Assembly: GCF_021729845.1 (NCBI RefSeq)
Contig: NZ_CP063397.1
Location: 1,874,001 to 1,938,000 of the forward strand
Source of the DNA: Rhizobium sp. SL42
Lineage (GTDB): Bacteria > Pseudomonadota > Alphaproteobacteria > Rhizobiales > Rhizobiaceae
Reading direction: 5' to 3'
DNA length: 64,000 nucleotides
Both the position numbers and the translations under genes were made by a program. This document shows positions 25,501 through 34,390 of the stretch, one piece after another. The notes below the pieces were generated by a model. That model worked only from the letters and a program-made list of their open reading frames with translations, did not search any database and was not told the origin of the DNA. Each line of letters begins with the position of its first letter. The stretch's first letter is position 1.

Positions 25501-26352
25501 TGGCGGCGTATCGTCGTGTCGAGTTCGGTGGAGGCGGAGGGCTACCGGCCACGGCTGGTGCTGGAGCGGCCGGCAACGCTCGGACGACTGGTCGAGCCGC
25601 TTGCGCCGGGGCCGCCGGGGCGGTTCGACCGTGCCAATGCGCTGGTTGTCGACCTTGCATTCGGGGCATTCGCGTCCGCCAGCCGGCTTGCTGTGCTGAA
25701 CGGCGAAAACCGGCTGGCGCTCGCCTGCGCGAACGGGCTGCTGGAGGTCATCGCCTTCACCACGGCCGAGGAAATCTCGGTCAACCGGTTCCGCCTGACC
25801 GGTTTGTTGCGTGCGCTCGGCGGCACCGAAGATGCGATGGCGTCGGGTGCTGTCGAGGGGGCGGCGGTGGTCCTGCTCGATCAGGCTGTGCAGCCGCTCG
25901 GGCTTGCCACGGGCGAGCGCGGCAGGGTGCAGAACTGGATGTTCGAACCGCTCGGCATGGCTGCTGGCCAGGCGCAACGGCATGTATTTTCCGGCGGCAT
26001 GCGGGCGGAAACGCCACTGACGCCGGTGCATCTGACGGCGACCCGCAAGCCGGGCGGCGATGTCGAGATCACCTGGACAAGGCGCGGGCGCATCGAGGCG
26101 GATGGCTGGGCCGCAGCCGATATTCCGCTCGATGAGCCGGCCGAGGCCTATCGGCTGGAGATCTTTGACGCGGTCACGTCGGGTGGGAGCGCGAAGCGCC
26201 TGCTGGACGTCGCCGCGCCGCGCTGGACCTATGCGCGGCTTGCGGAAATCGCCGATTTCGGCGCGCCGCAGGTCACGCTGGCGCTGCGGGTCACCCAGAT
26301 CGGCCGGCTTTCGGCCGGTATTGCAGCCGAGGCGACGGTCCGCATCCGCTGA
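22555..26352 (+). CDS. GTA tail-tip/host-specificity protein (TIM-barrel, g15-type)
   Basis: A 1265-aa megatron-like protein. A hydrophobic N-terminus and SVIDRSLLGGTTVSGARLSSARLTGASEG..IPRLYGTARLGGTLIWAT open it. The glycoside-hydrolase-like TIM barrel follows (about 400-760; TYGADWSEYFGH and MKPIWFTELGCGAADKG), and the phage-tail_3 region after it (EALITFYDPAADYGESSAR). It caps the tail and probably contacts the recipient. Length is close to that of RcGTA g15. ATG 22555 lies 3 bp after g14. Confidence 0.95.
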   Translation: MATVLLQAAGAALGSVFGPVGAVLGRAAGALAGSVIDRSLLGGTTVSGARLSSARLTGASEGTAIPRLYGTARLGGTLIWATRFEEETVTERAGGKASGTRTKSYRYFANLALALCEGEIAGVRRVWADGRELDLTGIEMRVYRGTSDQPADPLLLARQRETRVPAYRGLAYVVFERLPLDDFGNRIPLLQFEVIRAVGELESRIRAVTIIPGATEHGYATIKVSEQPGDGEQRFLNRNTLTAETDWQASLDELQALCPNLVHVALVVAWFGTDLRAGQCRVLPGVEVPVREGESRAWSVAGIARDGAHVVSRYDGGPAYGGSPSDDSVIEAIRDLKNRGLKVTLYPFVMMDIPAGNGLPDPYGAAEQAAYPWRGRITAFPMSADGTAAARVDVDTFVNRAEGYRRFILHYAGLAEATGGVDGFLIGSELRGLTTLRDGADGFPFVEALVGLAQAAGTVLRAGTAITYGADWSEYFGHQPSDGSGDVFFHLDPLWAAPAITAVGIDNYMPLADWRDEDLESASPDGFSGADDRAGFARMITAGEGFDWYYASDSDRQSRIRTPITDGAAGKPWVYRFKDLQGWWGNRHYNRLGGVEVASPTVWQPGMKPIWFTELGCGAADKGANQPNVFVDGKSAESARPHLSAGRRSESQQRRFLEAHLAHWQDGAADGGAPVGMVDPDHVFVWTWDARPQPAFPADTRLWADGHNWRTGHWLNGRLGTATLADTLAGILTDHGFSEFDVSEVAGDLGGYVKGDLTSARELIEPLIEVFQIDVIEDAGILRFRTRTTASLPARRIDVLADIDGQTLWRETRGHDGDFASEALITFYDPAADYGESSARSRRLNAATQRQLARDLPAVIAEETGIAAAETWLRDNRLARRTLQLALGPGEMAVQPGDVLSIADGPSGRFLVTEIDDGLERRLTLRSFAGQVSAPVLPSETGRSPDNPAAQGFAPIVRFLDLPRLEDGASAGDAAVAAFCRPWRRIVVSSSVEAEGYRPRLVLERPATLGRLVEPLAPGPPGRFDRANALVVDLAFGAFASASRLAVLNGENRLALACANGLLEVIAFTTAEEISVNRFRLTGLLRALGGTEDAMASGAVEGAAVVLLDQAVQPLGLATGERGRVQNWMFEPLGMAAGQAQRHVFSGGMRAETPLTPVHLTATRKPGGDVEITWTRRGRIEADGWAAADIPLDEPAEAYRLEIFDAVTSGGSAKRLLDVAAPRWTYARLAEIADFGAPQVTLALRVTQIGRLSAGIAAEATVRIR

Positions 26353-26385
26353 ACTTCACTCACCTTGAACAAACGGAGAGACATC

Positions 26386-26595
26386 ATGCTGGATATGAAA
26401 CCCTGGTACCAGTCGAAGACCGTTTGGGGCGCCCTGATCGCCATGGCGGCCCCGCTGCTGCGCGGCGTGGGGCTCGATCTCGGAGGCAGCGATCAGGCAG
26501 CCCTTGCCGATGCGCTGGTGACGCTGGCCGGCACGTTCGGCGGCCTGCTGGCGCTCTATGGCCGGTTGACGGCGACGAAGGGCGTAGGCGGCTGA
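26386..26595 (+). CDS. Small holin-like membrane protein ending the GTA cluster
   Basis: A 69-aa protein: a short polar start (MLDMKPWYQSKTVWGAL), then two hydrophobic segments (about 15-30 and 42-62) and a basic C-terminus. This opening is common among small phage holin-like proteins. ATG 26386 has CGGAGAGACATC before it and lies 33 bp after g15, so it is co-transcribed. With the GH19 enzyme at 8853 it could form a lysis pair for particle release; the holin role is inferred. Confidence 0.65.
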   Translation: MLDMKPWYQSKTVWGALIAMAAPLLRGVGLDLGGSDQAALADALVTLAGTFGGLLALYGRLTATKGVGG

Positions 26596-26650
26596 CGGCC
26601 GAAAAGGCGGCCGGATCACGCTCATCCACACCACATGGACAAGCATTCAT

Positions 26651-26678
26651 TTGCCATTCAGAAGGCTTGCGGTACATA
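26651..26678 (+). promoter_or_regulatory. Candidate promoter of feuN
   Basis: TTGCCA (26651-26656), 16 bp, TACATA (26673-26678), 38 bases before ATG 26716. No regulator site is evident. Confidence 0.4.
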
Positions 26679-26715
26679 AATTCATGAGAGTGGACCTCAC
26701 CAAGAAGAAGCAGCA

Positions 26716-27030
26716 ATGGCATTATTCATGAAAATCACGGGATTGGCCTTCGCCATAGCCGTGTCTGGGGCCGTATCGGTTGCCGCGTCCGCGGCGGTGG
26801 CGCCCCTGCCTGCATCCGGGCAAGAGGCTGCGAAGCCGAAGCGGGTTGAAGGTCAGATGGTGGCGCAAAACGCGGCCGATTGCCGCGCGGCGGCGGCGCG
26901 TGTCGTGGCGGAAATCGGCGGGCAGTTGCTTTCGGTGCGCGAATCGGGCGGTGAATGCGTGATCATCGTGCTCGTGCCGGGCAATGGCAGCGAGCGTCCC
27001 CGCAAGGTTACCATGCGGGTTGCCGGATGA
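26716..27030 (+). CDS. feuN: Small periplasmic protein upstream of feuPQ (FeuN-like)
   Basis: A 104-aa protein with a signal peptide (MKITGLAFAIAVSGAVSVAASAAVA) and a PepSY-like C-terminal half with two Cys (ADCRAAAARV and GGECVIIVLV) that could form a disulfide. In Sinorhizobium meliloti a small periplasmic protein, FeuN, encoded just before feuPQ, holds the FeuQ kinase in check; position and size match. ATG 26716 or 26728 are possible starts. The assignment rests on context. Confidence 0.65.
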   Translation: MALFMKITGLAFAIAVSGAVSVAASAAVAPLPASGQEAAKPKRVEGQMVAQNAADCRAAAARVVAEIGGQLLSVRESGGECVIIVLVPGNGSERPRKVTMRVAG

Positions 27031-27115
27031 TTTGACTCCGGCCGCCTGGCCGGGGCGCCGATACATTTGCCAGGACATGTGACGATGCACATGTCCAATA
27101 CAGGGGTGGGGCTTC

Positions 27116-27781
27116 ATGCGCATTCTCGTCGTCGAGGACGATATCAATCTCAATCGCCAGCTGGTCGAGGCCCTGCAGGAGGCCGGCTATGTTGTCGACA
27201 AGGCCTTTGACGGCGAGGAAGGTCACTTCCTTGGCGATACCGAGCCCTATGACGCCGTCATCCTCGATATCGGCCTGCCGGAGATGGATGGCATCACGCT
27301 TCTGGAAAAATGGCGGGCCTCGGGTCGTGTCATGCCGGTGTTGATCCTGACGGCCCGCGACCGCTGGTCGGACAAGGTTGCCGGCATCGACGCCGGCGCC
27401 GACGACTATGTCACCAAGCCGTTCCATGTCGAGGAAGTGCTTGCCCGCATCCGCGCGCTGATCCGCCGCGCCGCCGGCCATGCCTCGTCGGAAATCGTCT
27501 GCGGTCCGGTGCGCCTCGACACCAAGAGTTCCAAGGCCGTGGTCAACGGCGTGACGCTGAAGCTCACCTCGCACGAATACCGGCTCCTGTCCTATCTCAT
27601 GCACCACATGGGCGAGGTCGTGTCGCGCACCGAGCTGGTCGAACATCTCTACGATCAGGATTTCGACCGTGACAGCAACACCATCGAGGTGTTTGTCGGC
27701 CGTCTGCGCAAGAAGATCGGCATCGACATGATCGAGACCGTGCGCGGCCTCGGCTACCGTATCCAAGCCCCTGCTGCATGA
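27116..27781 (+). CDS. feuP: OmpR-type response regulator FeuP
   Basis: A 221-aa regulator. The receiver domain has the phospho-acceptor Asp51 (VILDIGLPEMDG) and the Lys of DYVTKPF; a winged-helix OmpR/PhoB DNA-binding domain follows (HEYRLLSYLMHHMGEVVSR, VFVGRLRKKIG). With FeuQ it controls cyclic glucan export (ndvA) and other genes in Sinorhizobium. Its stop overlaps the kinase start (ATGA). Confidence 0.9.
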   Translation: MRILVVEDDINLNRQLVEALQEAGYVVDKAFDGEEGHFLGDTEPYDAVILDIGLPEMDGITLLEKWRASGRVMPVLILTARDRWSDKVAGIDAGADDYVTKPFHVEEVLARIRALIRRAAGHASSEIVCGPVRLDTKSSKAVVNGVTLKLTSHEYRLLSYLMHHMGEVVSRTELVEHLYDQDFDRDSNTIEVFVGRLRKKIGIDMIETVRGLGYRIQAPAA

Positions 27782-29172
27782 AGATCCGCTCGCTCACCGC
27801 GCGCGTCCTCCTGCTCGCCACCCTGTGGTCGGCGCTGTCATTTGTGACGATTGCGGTGGCGATTTCCACCCTCTACCGGGAGGGTGTCGAGCGCGGCTTC
27901 AACAATCTCCTGCGCGCCCAGCTCTACAATGTCGTCAATTCCGTCTCGATCGGCGATGGCGACAGCCTTGCCGGCAGTCCGGCACTCGGCGACCTCAGGT
28001 TTTCGCAGCCGGAGACAGGCTGGTACTGGCTGGTCGAGCCGCTGGGGAACTACGCGACCGCGCCGCTAGCCTCGGCTTCGCTCGGCATGGCCAATCTCGC
28101 GGTGCCGGGTCTCGACGAGACGCCGTTCGACGAGAATTACGAGCGGTTCTATGAAATGGACGACAGCGTCGGAAACCGCATCCGTGTCGTCGAAACCGAG
28201 GTCGTGCTTGACGACCAGGGCAGGGCGGCGCGGTTTCGTGTTTCCGGCAATCTGGAAGTCATCGAGGAAGAAATCGCCTTCTTCAGCAACCGTCTCTATG
28301 CGGCGCTGGCCGTGGTCGGCATCGGCGGTCTGATCGTCAACGGCCTCGCCATTCTCTACGGCTTGAAACCGCTCGACCGTGCCCGCCGGGCGCTGGAGCG
28401 TATCCGCCGCGGCGAAGCCGAGCGGATCGAGGGTGAATTCCCCCGCGAGATCCAGCCGCTGGCAAGCGAAATCAATGCGCTGATCGAGAGCAACCGTCGC
28501 CTGGTCGAGCGCGCTCGCATGCAGGTCGGCAATCTCGCCCATTCGCTGAAGACGCCGATTGCGGTCTTGCTCAACGAGGCACGCACGCTCGACAAGACCC
28601 ATGCCGAGGTGATCAGCAGCCAGGCGGAGGCGATGCAGGCGCAGGTCGGCTCCTATCTCAACCGCGCCCGGATCGCCGCCCAGCGCGACAGCGTGCTGGC
28701 GAGGACGGATGCCCAGCCTGTGCTGGAGCGTCTGGTGCGGGTGATGCGCAAGCTGAATGCCGAGATCGATTTTGTCCTGGAGGTCGCACCCGACCTGACC
28801 TTTGCCATGGAGCAGCAGGATGTCGAGGAGGTCGTCGGCAACCTGCTCGAAAACGCGTCGCGTTTTGCAAAGACGCGCGTCGTCACCCGCATTGCCGCAA
28901 CGACACCCGTCGAAGGCGCCCAGGACGGACGGCGCAGCTGGGTCGAGGTGACCGTCGAGGACGACGGACCGGGACTGAAGCCCGAACAGATCGGCGAGGC
29001 GCTGAAGCGTGGCCGTCGGCTCGACGAAAGCAAGCCGGGAACCGGGCTGGGTCTGTCGATCGTCAAGGAGATTTCCGGCGAATACCAGGGCAGTTTTGGC
29101 CTGTCGCGGGCCGATATCGGCGGACTTCGCGCACAAGTGACGCTTCCGGCTGTGACAAAGGACACTGCGTGA
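27778..29172 (+). CDS. feuQ: Sensor histidine kinase FeuQ
   Basis: A 464-aa kinase with an N-terminal membrane helix, a periplasmic domain of about 140 residues, a second helix near 175-200, HAMP, and the H-box NLAHSLKTPI with His255. The ATPase domain shows NLLENASRFAK (N-box), VEDDGPGL and GTGLGLSIVKEI. The periplasmic part is where FeuN would act. It overlaps feuP by 4 bp. Confidence 0.9.
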   Translation: MKIRSLTARVLLLATLWSALSFVTIAVAISTLYREGVERGFNNLLRAQLYNVVNSVSIGDGDSLAGSPALGDLRFSQPETGWYWLVEPLGNYATAPLASASLGMANLAVPGLDETPFDENYERFYEMDDSVGNRIRVVETEVVLDDQGRAARFRVSGNLEVIEEEIAFFSNRLYAALAVVGIGGLIVNGLAILYGLKPLDRARRALERIRRGEAERIEGEFPREIQPLASEINALIESNRRLVERARMQVGNLAHSLKTPIAVLLNEARTLDKTHAEVISSQAEAMQAQVGSYLNRARIAAQRDSVLARTDAQPVLERLVRVMRKLNAEIDFVLEVAPDLTFAMEQQDVEEVVGNLLENASRFAKTRVVTRIAATTPVEGAQDGRRSWVEVTVEDDGPGLKPEQIGEALKRGRRLDESKPGTGLGLSIVKEISGEYQGSFGLSRADIGGLRAQVTLPAVTKDTA

Positions 29173-29303
29173 TCAATTTTCCTATGAGATTACATAGAGC
29201 TATGAAAGTATGGCGGTGGGCCGTAAATATGCCATGTGTTTGACACAGCAAGGCGGATACCGTGGTAATGCTTGAACGTTTCGATGAGACTTGGACTGGT
29301 GTG

Positions 29304-29717
29304 ATGGGTGTTTCGCGATATGGGTCCGCGGCTGTCGCCATTGTGGCGATGCTGGCGCTTTCGGCTTGCACCACGACGGGTGGCAAGCAGGGCGCGTCGA
29401 CAAAGACTGATTCCGCCGTGTATATTGCCGCCCTTCAGGGTGGCATCGTATCGCGCACCGGCGTCAAGCTGTCGAAGAGTGAAACGCAGCGGGCCCTCGA
29501 GGCCGAATACCGTGCGCTGGAAGCAGCCGCCGGCGGCCAGCCGGTGATCTGGGCAGGCAGCAGCGTCAGCGGCCAAGTGGTGGCGGCGGCTCCCTATCAG
29601 GTTGGCAAGCAGAATTGCCGCCAGTTTACCCACAAGCTGAACGACGGCGGACGCGAGATCCAGGCCCGCGGCGTTGCCTGTCGCAATGCCAACGGCACGT
29701 GGACACCTTTGAGCTGA
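29304..29717 (+). CDS. Small outer-membrane lipoprotein (surface-antigen-like)
   Basis: A lipoprotein signal peptide MGVSRYGSAAVAIVAMLALSAC is followed by a domain of about 115 residues with GVKLSKSETQRALEAEYRALEAAAGGQPVIW and a C-terminal Cys pair, typical of the 17-kDa-antigen/glycine-zipper-associated lipoproteins of alphaproteobacteria. The frame is open from GTG 29262 and ATG 29268, but the longer N-terminus is acidic and unlike a signal peptide. A TTGACA at 29240 also suggests a start downstream of 29268. Confidence 0.75.
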   Translation: MGVSRYGSAAVAIVAMLALSACTTTGGKQGASTKTDSAVYIAALQGGIVSRTGVKLSKSETQRALEAEYRALEAAAGGQPVIWAGSSVSGQVVAAAPYQVGKQNCRQFTHKLNDGGREIQARGVACRNANGTWTPLS

Positions 29718-29902
29718 CGCAGGTCTGAACCGGTGCCGACGGTGACTTGATCGTCGCCGAAAACCCCGTCTGGAATTGCGCTAGGTCAAAGTCGGGCGCC
29801 ATTCGCTCCCCTATAGATCCGGCTTGCGGCCAAACGCCTCAACTTTGTGTCATTGGCCGTTTGTCTGTTGGAATGCGACTTGCGTTGAAGTAATTGGGCC
29901 TC

Positions 29903-31105
29903 ATGCTGTTCTGGATCCTATCCGCCTTGTTGACGGTTGCCGTCGCTGTCCTGCTCCTGCTGCCGCTGATGCGCGCTGGTGCCCGTACCCATGGTGAGGA
30001 CGAAGGCGAAGCCGCTGTCTACCGCGACCAGCTGCGCGAACTCGAGCGCGACAAGGCAGGCGGGCTGATCTCGAGCGAGGACGCCGCCTATGCCCGCGCC
30101 GAAATCGGCCGGCGGCTCCTGGCCGTGTCCGTGGCGGACAGTGCCGCTGAGACGGAGGAAGCCGGGCCCGAGCCGACCGCCGCACCGGCGAGGCGCAAGG
30201 CCTATACCCTGTCGCAGGCCTTCATCATTCTCTGTCTTCCCGCCGTCGGGCTCTATGTCTATCTGCTGACCGGCAGTCCCGGCACGCCGGCAGCGCCGCT
30301 GGCAGCGCGCATCGAGAACCCCGGCGACGACGTGACGCTGCTGATCGCCAAGGTCGAGCGGCATCTGGCGACCAGTCCCGAGGACGGCGCCGGCTGGGAC
30401 GTCCTGGCACCCGTCTATGTTCGGGTCGGACGGCTCGGCGATGCCGAGCTTGCCTATCGCAATGCCATTCGCCTGCTGGGGCCGGGCGCCGATCGCATGA
30501 ACGGGCTTGCCGAAACCCTGGTCACGCTCAACGACGGCATCGTGACCGAGGACGCACGTCAGGCCTTCCAGGCCTCGGTGCAGCTCCAGCCGGACAATCC
30601 GCGCGCCGACTACTATCTTGCCCTGGCACTGGAACAGGCCGGCCGGAAGGTGGACGCACTGGCGGCGTTCGAGGCGATCGCCAAGGCTTCGCCGCCAACG
30701 GCGCCCTGGATGGACCTGATCAACCAGCACATCGCCGCCAACAGCGCCGGCATGCCGCGGGCCGATGCCCCGGCCGCAGCCGCTGCCGAGGCCGGCGGTC
30801 CCAAGCCGCTCGGCGCACCGACGGCCGAGGATGTGGCTGCGGCTCAAGGCATGACCGAGGGTGACCGGTCGCAGATGATCCGCGGCATGGTCGACAGCCT
30901 CGATGCCAAGCTGAAAGAAGATCCGAACAATTTCGAAGGCTGGATGCGGCTAGTCCGCTCCCATGCCATGCTCAAGGAACCGGACCGCGCCGTTGCCGCA
31001 TTGAAGGAAGGCCTGAAGACCTTTCCGGCATCGGGTGCAGAAGGCCAGCAGCTGATCGCCGCCGCGCGCGAGCTCGGGCTGGCTGTCGAGGAGATCGTGC
31101 AATGA
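29903..31105 (+). CDS. ccmI: Cytochrome c maturation protein CcmI (CycH)
   Basis: A 400-aa membrane chaperone that holds apocytochrome c for the CcmF/H heme ligase. It begins [23 protein letters not shown], then [36 protein letters not shown], the classic CcmI opening. A second membrane helix lies near 105-125, and TPR repeats follow (ETLVTLNDG..; [14 protein letters not shown]). The last gene codons overlap ccmE (ATGA). First gene of ccmIEFH. Confidence 0.95.
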   Translation: MLFWILSALLTVAVAVLLLLPLMRAGARTHGEDEGEAAVYRDQLRELERDKAGGLISSEDAAYARAEIGRRLLAVSVADSAAETEEAGPEPTAAPARRKAYTLSQAFIILCLPAVGLYVYLLTGSPGTPAAPLAARIENPGDDVTLLIAKVERHLATSPEDGAGWDVLAPVYVRVGRLGDAELAYRNAIRLLGPGADRMNGLAETLVTLNDGIVTEDARQAFQASVQLQPDNPRADYYLALALEQAGRKVDALAAFEAIAKASPPTAPWMDLINQHIAANSAGMPRADAPAAAAAEAGGPKPLGAPTAEDVAAAQGMTEGDRSQMIRGMVDSLDAKLKEDPNNFEGWMRLVRSHAMLKEPDRAVAALKEGLKTFPASGAEGQQLIAAARELGLAVEEIVQ

Positions 31106-31551
31106 CCCGCAAGCAGAAGCGTCTCGCCGTGATCGCCGGCGGCATGGGCTTCATCCTGACGGCGGTGCTTCTGGTGATGTTCGCCTTCGGGCAGTCGATC
31201 GCCTATTTCTACATGCCGTCCGACATCGCCGAAAAGGGCGTCGGCCCCGATACCCGCATCCGCCTCGGTGGGCTTGTCGCCGAGGGCTCGGTGGTGCGCG
31301 GCGAGGGCTCGACGGTGAAATTCTCCGTGACCGACGGCAACGGCACCGTGCCGGTCACCTATACCGGCATCCTGCCTGACCTGTTCCGTGAGGGGCAGGG
31401 CGTGGTGACCGAAGGCATGTTCACCGCCGGCAGCCAGGTCTTCGTCGCCGATACCGTTCTGGCCAAGCATGACGAGAACTACATGCCGAAGGAAGTCGCC
31501 GACCGCCTGAAAGAGGACGGCGTCTGGCAGGGCGAGGAAAAGACCCAATGA
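31102..31551 (+). CDS. ccmE: Heme chaperone CcmE (CycJ)
   Basis: A 149-aa membrane-anchored OB-fold protein that carries heme in the periplasm. One N-terminal helix ([22 protein letters not shown]) is followed by the beta barrel; the heme-binding motif is HDENY with His123 and Tyr127. It overlaps ccmI and ccmF by 4 bp each. Confidence 0.97.
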   Translation: MTRKQKRLAVIAGGMGFILTAVLLVMFAFGQSIAYFYMPSDIAEKGVGPDTRIRLGGLVAEGSVVRGEGSTVKFSVTDGNGTVPVTYTGILPDLFREGQGVVTEGMFTAGSQVFVADTVLAKHDENYMPKEVADRLKEDGVWQGEEKTQ

Positions 31552-33548
31552 TCATCGAGCTTGGTCATTATGCGCTGGTGCTGGCGCTTGCCACCTGTCT
31601 CGTCATCTCGGTGCTGCCGGTGATCGGCGCAAGGCGCGGCGACGCCGCCCTGATGGCGGTGGCGACCACCGGAACCTATGCCCTGTTCGGCCTTGTCGCC
31701 TTCTCTTTCAGCGTTTTGACCTGGGGTTATGTCGTCTCGGATTTTTCGGTGCAGAACGTCTACGAGAATTCGCATTCGATGAAGCCGATGATCTACAAGA
31801 TCTCCGGCGTCTGGGGCAATCATGAAGGCTCGATGATGCTCTGGGTGCTCATCCTGACCCTGTTTTCGGCGATGGTGGCCTTTTTCGGCACCAATCTGCC
31901 GGACCGCCTGAAGGCCAATGTGCTGGCGGTGCAGGCCTGGATCACCACGGCGTTCACGCTGTTCATCCTCCTGACGTCCAACCCCTTCATCCGCCTGTCG
32001 CCGGTACCGGCCGAAGGCCAGGACCTTAACCCGGTGCTTCAGGATGTCGGGCTCGCCATTCATCCGCCGCTGCTCTATCTCGGCTATGTCGGCTTTTCCG
32101 TCTGCTTCTCCTTTGCCGTCGCCGCCCTGATCGACGGCCGCATCGACGCTGCCTGGGCGCGCTGGGTCCGGCCCTGGACGCTGACCGCCTGGACCTTCCT
32201 GACAGCGGGCATCTCGATGGGCTCGTACTGGGCCTATTACGAGCTGGGCTGGGGCGGCTGGTGGTTCTGGGACCCGGTCGAAAACGCCTCCTTCATGCCA
32301 TGGCTCGCCGGCACGGCGCTCCTGCATTCGGCGCTGGTGATGGAAAAGCGCGATGCGCTGAAGATCTGGACGGTGCTGCTGGCGATCATCGCCTTTTCGC
32401 TGTCGCTGCTCGGCACCTTCCTGGTGCGTTCCGGCGTTTTGACCTCGGTGCATGCCTTTGCCACCGATCCGACACGCGGCATCTTCATTCTCGGCATCCT
32501 GGTGATCTTCATCGGCGGCGCGCTCTCGCTCTTTGCCCTGCGCGCACCGATGCTGAAGGCCGGCGGCCTGTTCCAGCCGATCTCGCGCGAGGGCTCGCTC
32601 GTCCTCAACAACCTGATCCTGACAGTTTCGGCAGCGACCGTCCTGATCGGCACGCTCTATCCGCTGCTGCTCGAAACGCTGACCAACGAGAAGATTTCGG
32701 TCGGGCCTCCCTTCTTCAACCTGACCTTCGGCTTCCTGATGTCGCCGCTTTTGCTGGCGGTTCCCTTCGGGCCGATGCTCGCCTGGAAACGCGGCGACCT
32801 GCTGGCGGCGCTGCAGCGGCTCTATCTGGCGGCCGGACTGGCGCTGGTGGCGGGGCTTGCCCTCTTCTATGCCGAGAACGGCGGTCCTGTGCTCTCGGTC
32901 TTCGGCCTTGCCGCTGCCTTCTTCCTGATCTTAGGGGCGCTCGCCGATCTCTGGTATCGCGCCGGCTTCGGCAAGCAGACCGCAGCGGTCGCCTGGGGCC
33001 GCTTCAAGGGCCTGCCGCGCTCGGCCTTCGGCACGTCGCTTGCCCATATGGGGCTTGGCATCACCGTGCTCGGCATTGTTGCCGTGACCACATTCGAGAC
33101 GGAAACCGTGGTCGAGATGAAGCCCGGCATGACGGCCGAGGCGGGTGGCTTTGTCCTGACCTTCGACGGCCTGCGCCCGGCCCAGGGACCGAACTATACC
33201 GAGGACCGCGGCCATTTCACCATCCGCAAGGGCGGCGTGGCGGTCGCAGACGTCTGGTCCTCGAAACGTCTCTATACGGCGCGACGCATGCCGACGACCG
33301 AGGCCGGTATCGTCACATTCGGGCTCAGCCAACTCTATGTCTCGCTCGGCGACCCGATGGCCGACGGCGGTCTGGTCGTGCGGATCTGGTGGAAGCCGTG
33401 GATCCTGTGCATCTGGCTCGGCACGCTGGTGATGATGGCGGGCGGTGTCGTGTCACTGTCCGACCGGCGTCTGCGCGTCGGCGTGCCGAAGCGCAAGGCC
33501 AAGGCGGCGACGCCCGTGCCCGAACAGGTGGCGGAGGCGGCGGAATGA
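31548..33548 (+). CDS. ccmF: Heme lyase subunit CcmF (CycK)
   Basis: A 666-aa polytopic membrane protein, core of the heme-to-cytochrome c ligase. The WWD domain is clear ([19 protein letters not shown]) with flanking His-bearing segments ([13 protein letters not shown] and [11 protein letters not shown]). About 14-15 membrane helices. It overlaps the next start by 4 bp (ATGA), where a RIME-like element begins after about 30 bp. Confidence 0.97.
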   Translation: MIIELGHYALVLALATCLVISVLPVIGARRGDAALMAVATTGTYALFGLVAFSFSVLTWGYVVSDFSVQNVYENSHSMKPMIYKISGVWGNHEGSMMLWVLILTLFSAMVAFFGTNLPDRLKANVLAVQAWITTAFTLFILLTSNPFIRLSPVPAEGQDLNPVLQDVGLAIHPPLLYLGYVGFSVCFSFAVAALIDGRIDAAWARWVRPWTLTAWTFLTAGISMGSYWAYYELGWGGWWFWDPVENASFMPWLAGTALLHSALVMEKRDALKIWTVLLAIIAFSLSLLGTFLVRSGVLTSVHAFATDPTRGIFILGILVIFIGGALSLFALRAPMLKAGGLFQPISREGSLVLNNLILTVSAATVLIGTLYPLLLETLTNEKISVGPPFFNLTFGFLMSPLLLAVPFGPMLAWKRGDLLAALQRLYLAAGLALVAGLALFYAENGGPVLSVFGLAAAFFLILGALADLWYRAGFGKQTAAVAWGRFKGLPRSAFGTSLAHMGLGITVLGIVAVTTFETETVVEMKPGMTAEAGGFVLTFDGLRPAQGPNYTEDRGHFTIRKGGVAVADVWSSKRLYTARRMPTTEAGIVTFGLSQLYVSLGDPMADGGLVVRIWWKPWILCIWLGTLVMMAGGVVSLSDRRLRVGVPKRKAKAATPVPEQVAEAAE

Positions 33549-34255
33549 AACTGTCGGATATGTGTGCCAGACAAGCACCCCCCTCTGTCCTGCCGGACAT
33601 CTCCCCCAGACGGGGGGAGATCGATGCGCGGACAGCATTCCGATCCTCTCTGACCTCAACCCAGCGGATGGCGAACTCGCATCTTGACCTCTGCGAGAAA
33701 CGTGAACCGGCGCTCCATGCGATCTCCCCCCGTGTGGGGGAGATGTCCGGCAGGACAGAGGGGGGTATCGAGACGGCGCGACCGGCGACCAAACGGATCG
33801 CTGCCGTGGCGCGCCTCGGCGCAATGCTGATGCTGCTCCTTGCCCCCATCCATGCCTTTGCCGTCAATCCCGACGAGGTGCTGGCGGATCCCGTGCTGGA
33901 ACAGCGGGCGCGCACCCTGTCATCCGAATTGCGCTGCATGGTTTGCCAGAACCAGTCTATCGACGATTCCAATGCCGAGCTTGCCCGCGATCTCCGGCTT
34001 GTCGTGCGCGAGCGGCTGGTCAATGGCGACACCAATGAGCAGGTGCTCGACTATGTCGTGTCGCGCTACGGCGAATTCGTGCTGTTGAAGCCGCGCCTGA
34101 GCGCCAAGACGCTGATCCTGTGGGGCGCCCCCGCGACGCTGGCCCTCATCGCGATGATCGTCGCGGTCTTCTATGCGCGCCGCCGGGCAAGCGAGCCGGT
34201 GGAAAAGCTGTCGGCCGAGGAAGAAGCCCGCCTCGGCAAGCTGCTGGACGAGTGA
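33545..34255 (+). CDS. ccmH: CcmH (CycL), with an N-terminal extension from a RIME-like element
   Basis: Thiol-reducing component that prepares apocytochrome Cys pairs. [16 protein letters not shown] holds the redox CxxC (Cys131, Cys134 when counted from 33545). A C-terminal membrane anchor ([21 protein letters not shown]) follows. The coupled start ATG 33545 gives 236 aa, about 80 more than usual, because the palindromic element 33578-33765 is read in frame ([25 protein letters not shown]). The true signal peptide ([19 protein letters not shown]) starts after it, so translation may restart near GTG 33805. Confidence 0.9.
   Translation: MKLSDMCARQAPPSVLPDISPRRGEIDARTAFRSSLTSTQRMANSHLDLCEKREPALHAISPRVGEMSGRTEGGIETARPATKRIAAVARLGAMLMLLLAPIHAFAVNPDEVLADPVLEQRARTLSSELRCMVCQNQSIDDSNAELARDLRLVVRERLVNGDTNEQVLDYVVSRYGEFVLLKPRLSAKTLILWGAPATLALIAMIVAVFYARRRASEPVEKLSAEEEARLGKLLDE
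33578..33765. repeat. RIME1-like element (module C, inverted pair) within ccmH
   Basis: CCCCCTCTGTCCTGCCGGACATCTCCCCCAGACGGGGGGAGATCG, then about 90 bp, then the inverted copy ending GACAGAGGGGG. Same paired architecture as 10044-10258. It has no stop codon in the ccmH frame. Confidence 0.85.
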
Positions 34256-34350
34256 GGGACGGATCAGTTCGGCAAAAGGCTGCCGACTAGAGCATTTCCA
34301 GCCGAAGCGTAATCGCTTCGGCGTCGGACAATGCGGAAAAACAAAAGCCT

Positions 34351-34390
34351 AGAGCATTTCCGGTGATCACGGGATCACCGGAAATGCTCT
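34351..34390. terminator. Long palindrome between convergent ccmH and parE genes
   Basis: AGAGCATTTCCGGTGAT-CACGGG-ATCACCGGAAATGCTCT: perfect 17-bp arms. A partial copy of the arm (AGAGCATTTCC) precedes it at 34292. It probably terminates both genes; the AGAGCATTTCC motif is a common dispersed rhizobial palindrome. Confidence 0.65.

Noticed and set aside
22567-26031. 1154-codon open frame on the minus strand
   Set aside because: Lies wholly opposite the g15 tail gene, which has clear family motifs; a shadow frame caused by high GC at third positions.
32261-33544. Plus-strand frame joined to ccmH, running through ccmF in another frame
   Set aside because: The part before 33545 is out of frame with ccmF and Arg/Gly-rich; only the ccmH portion is real.
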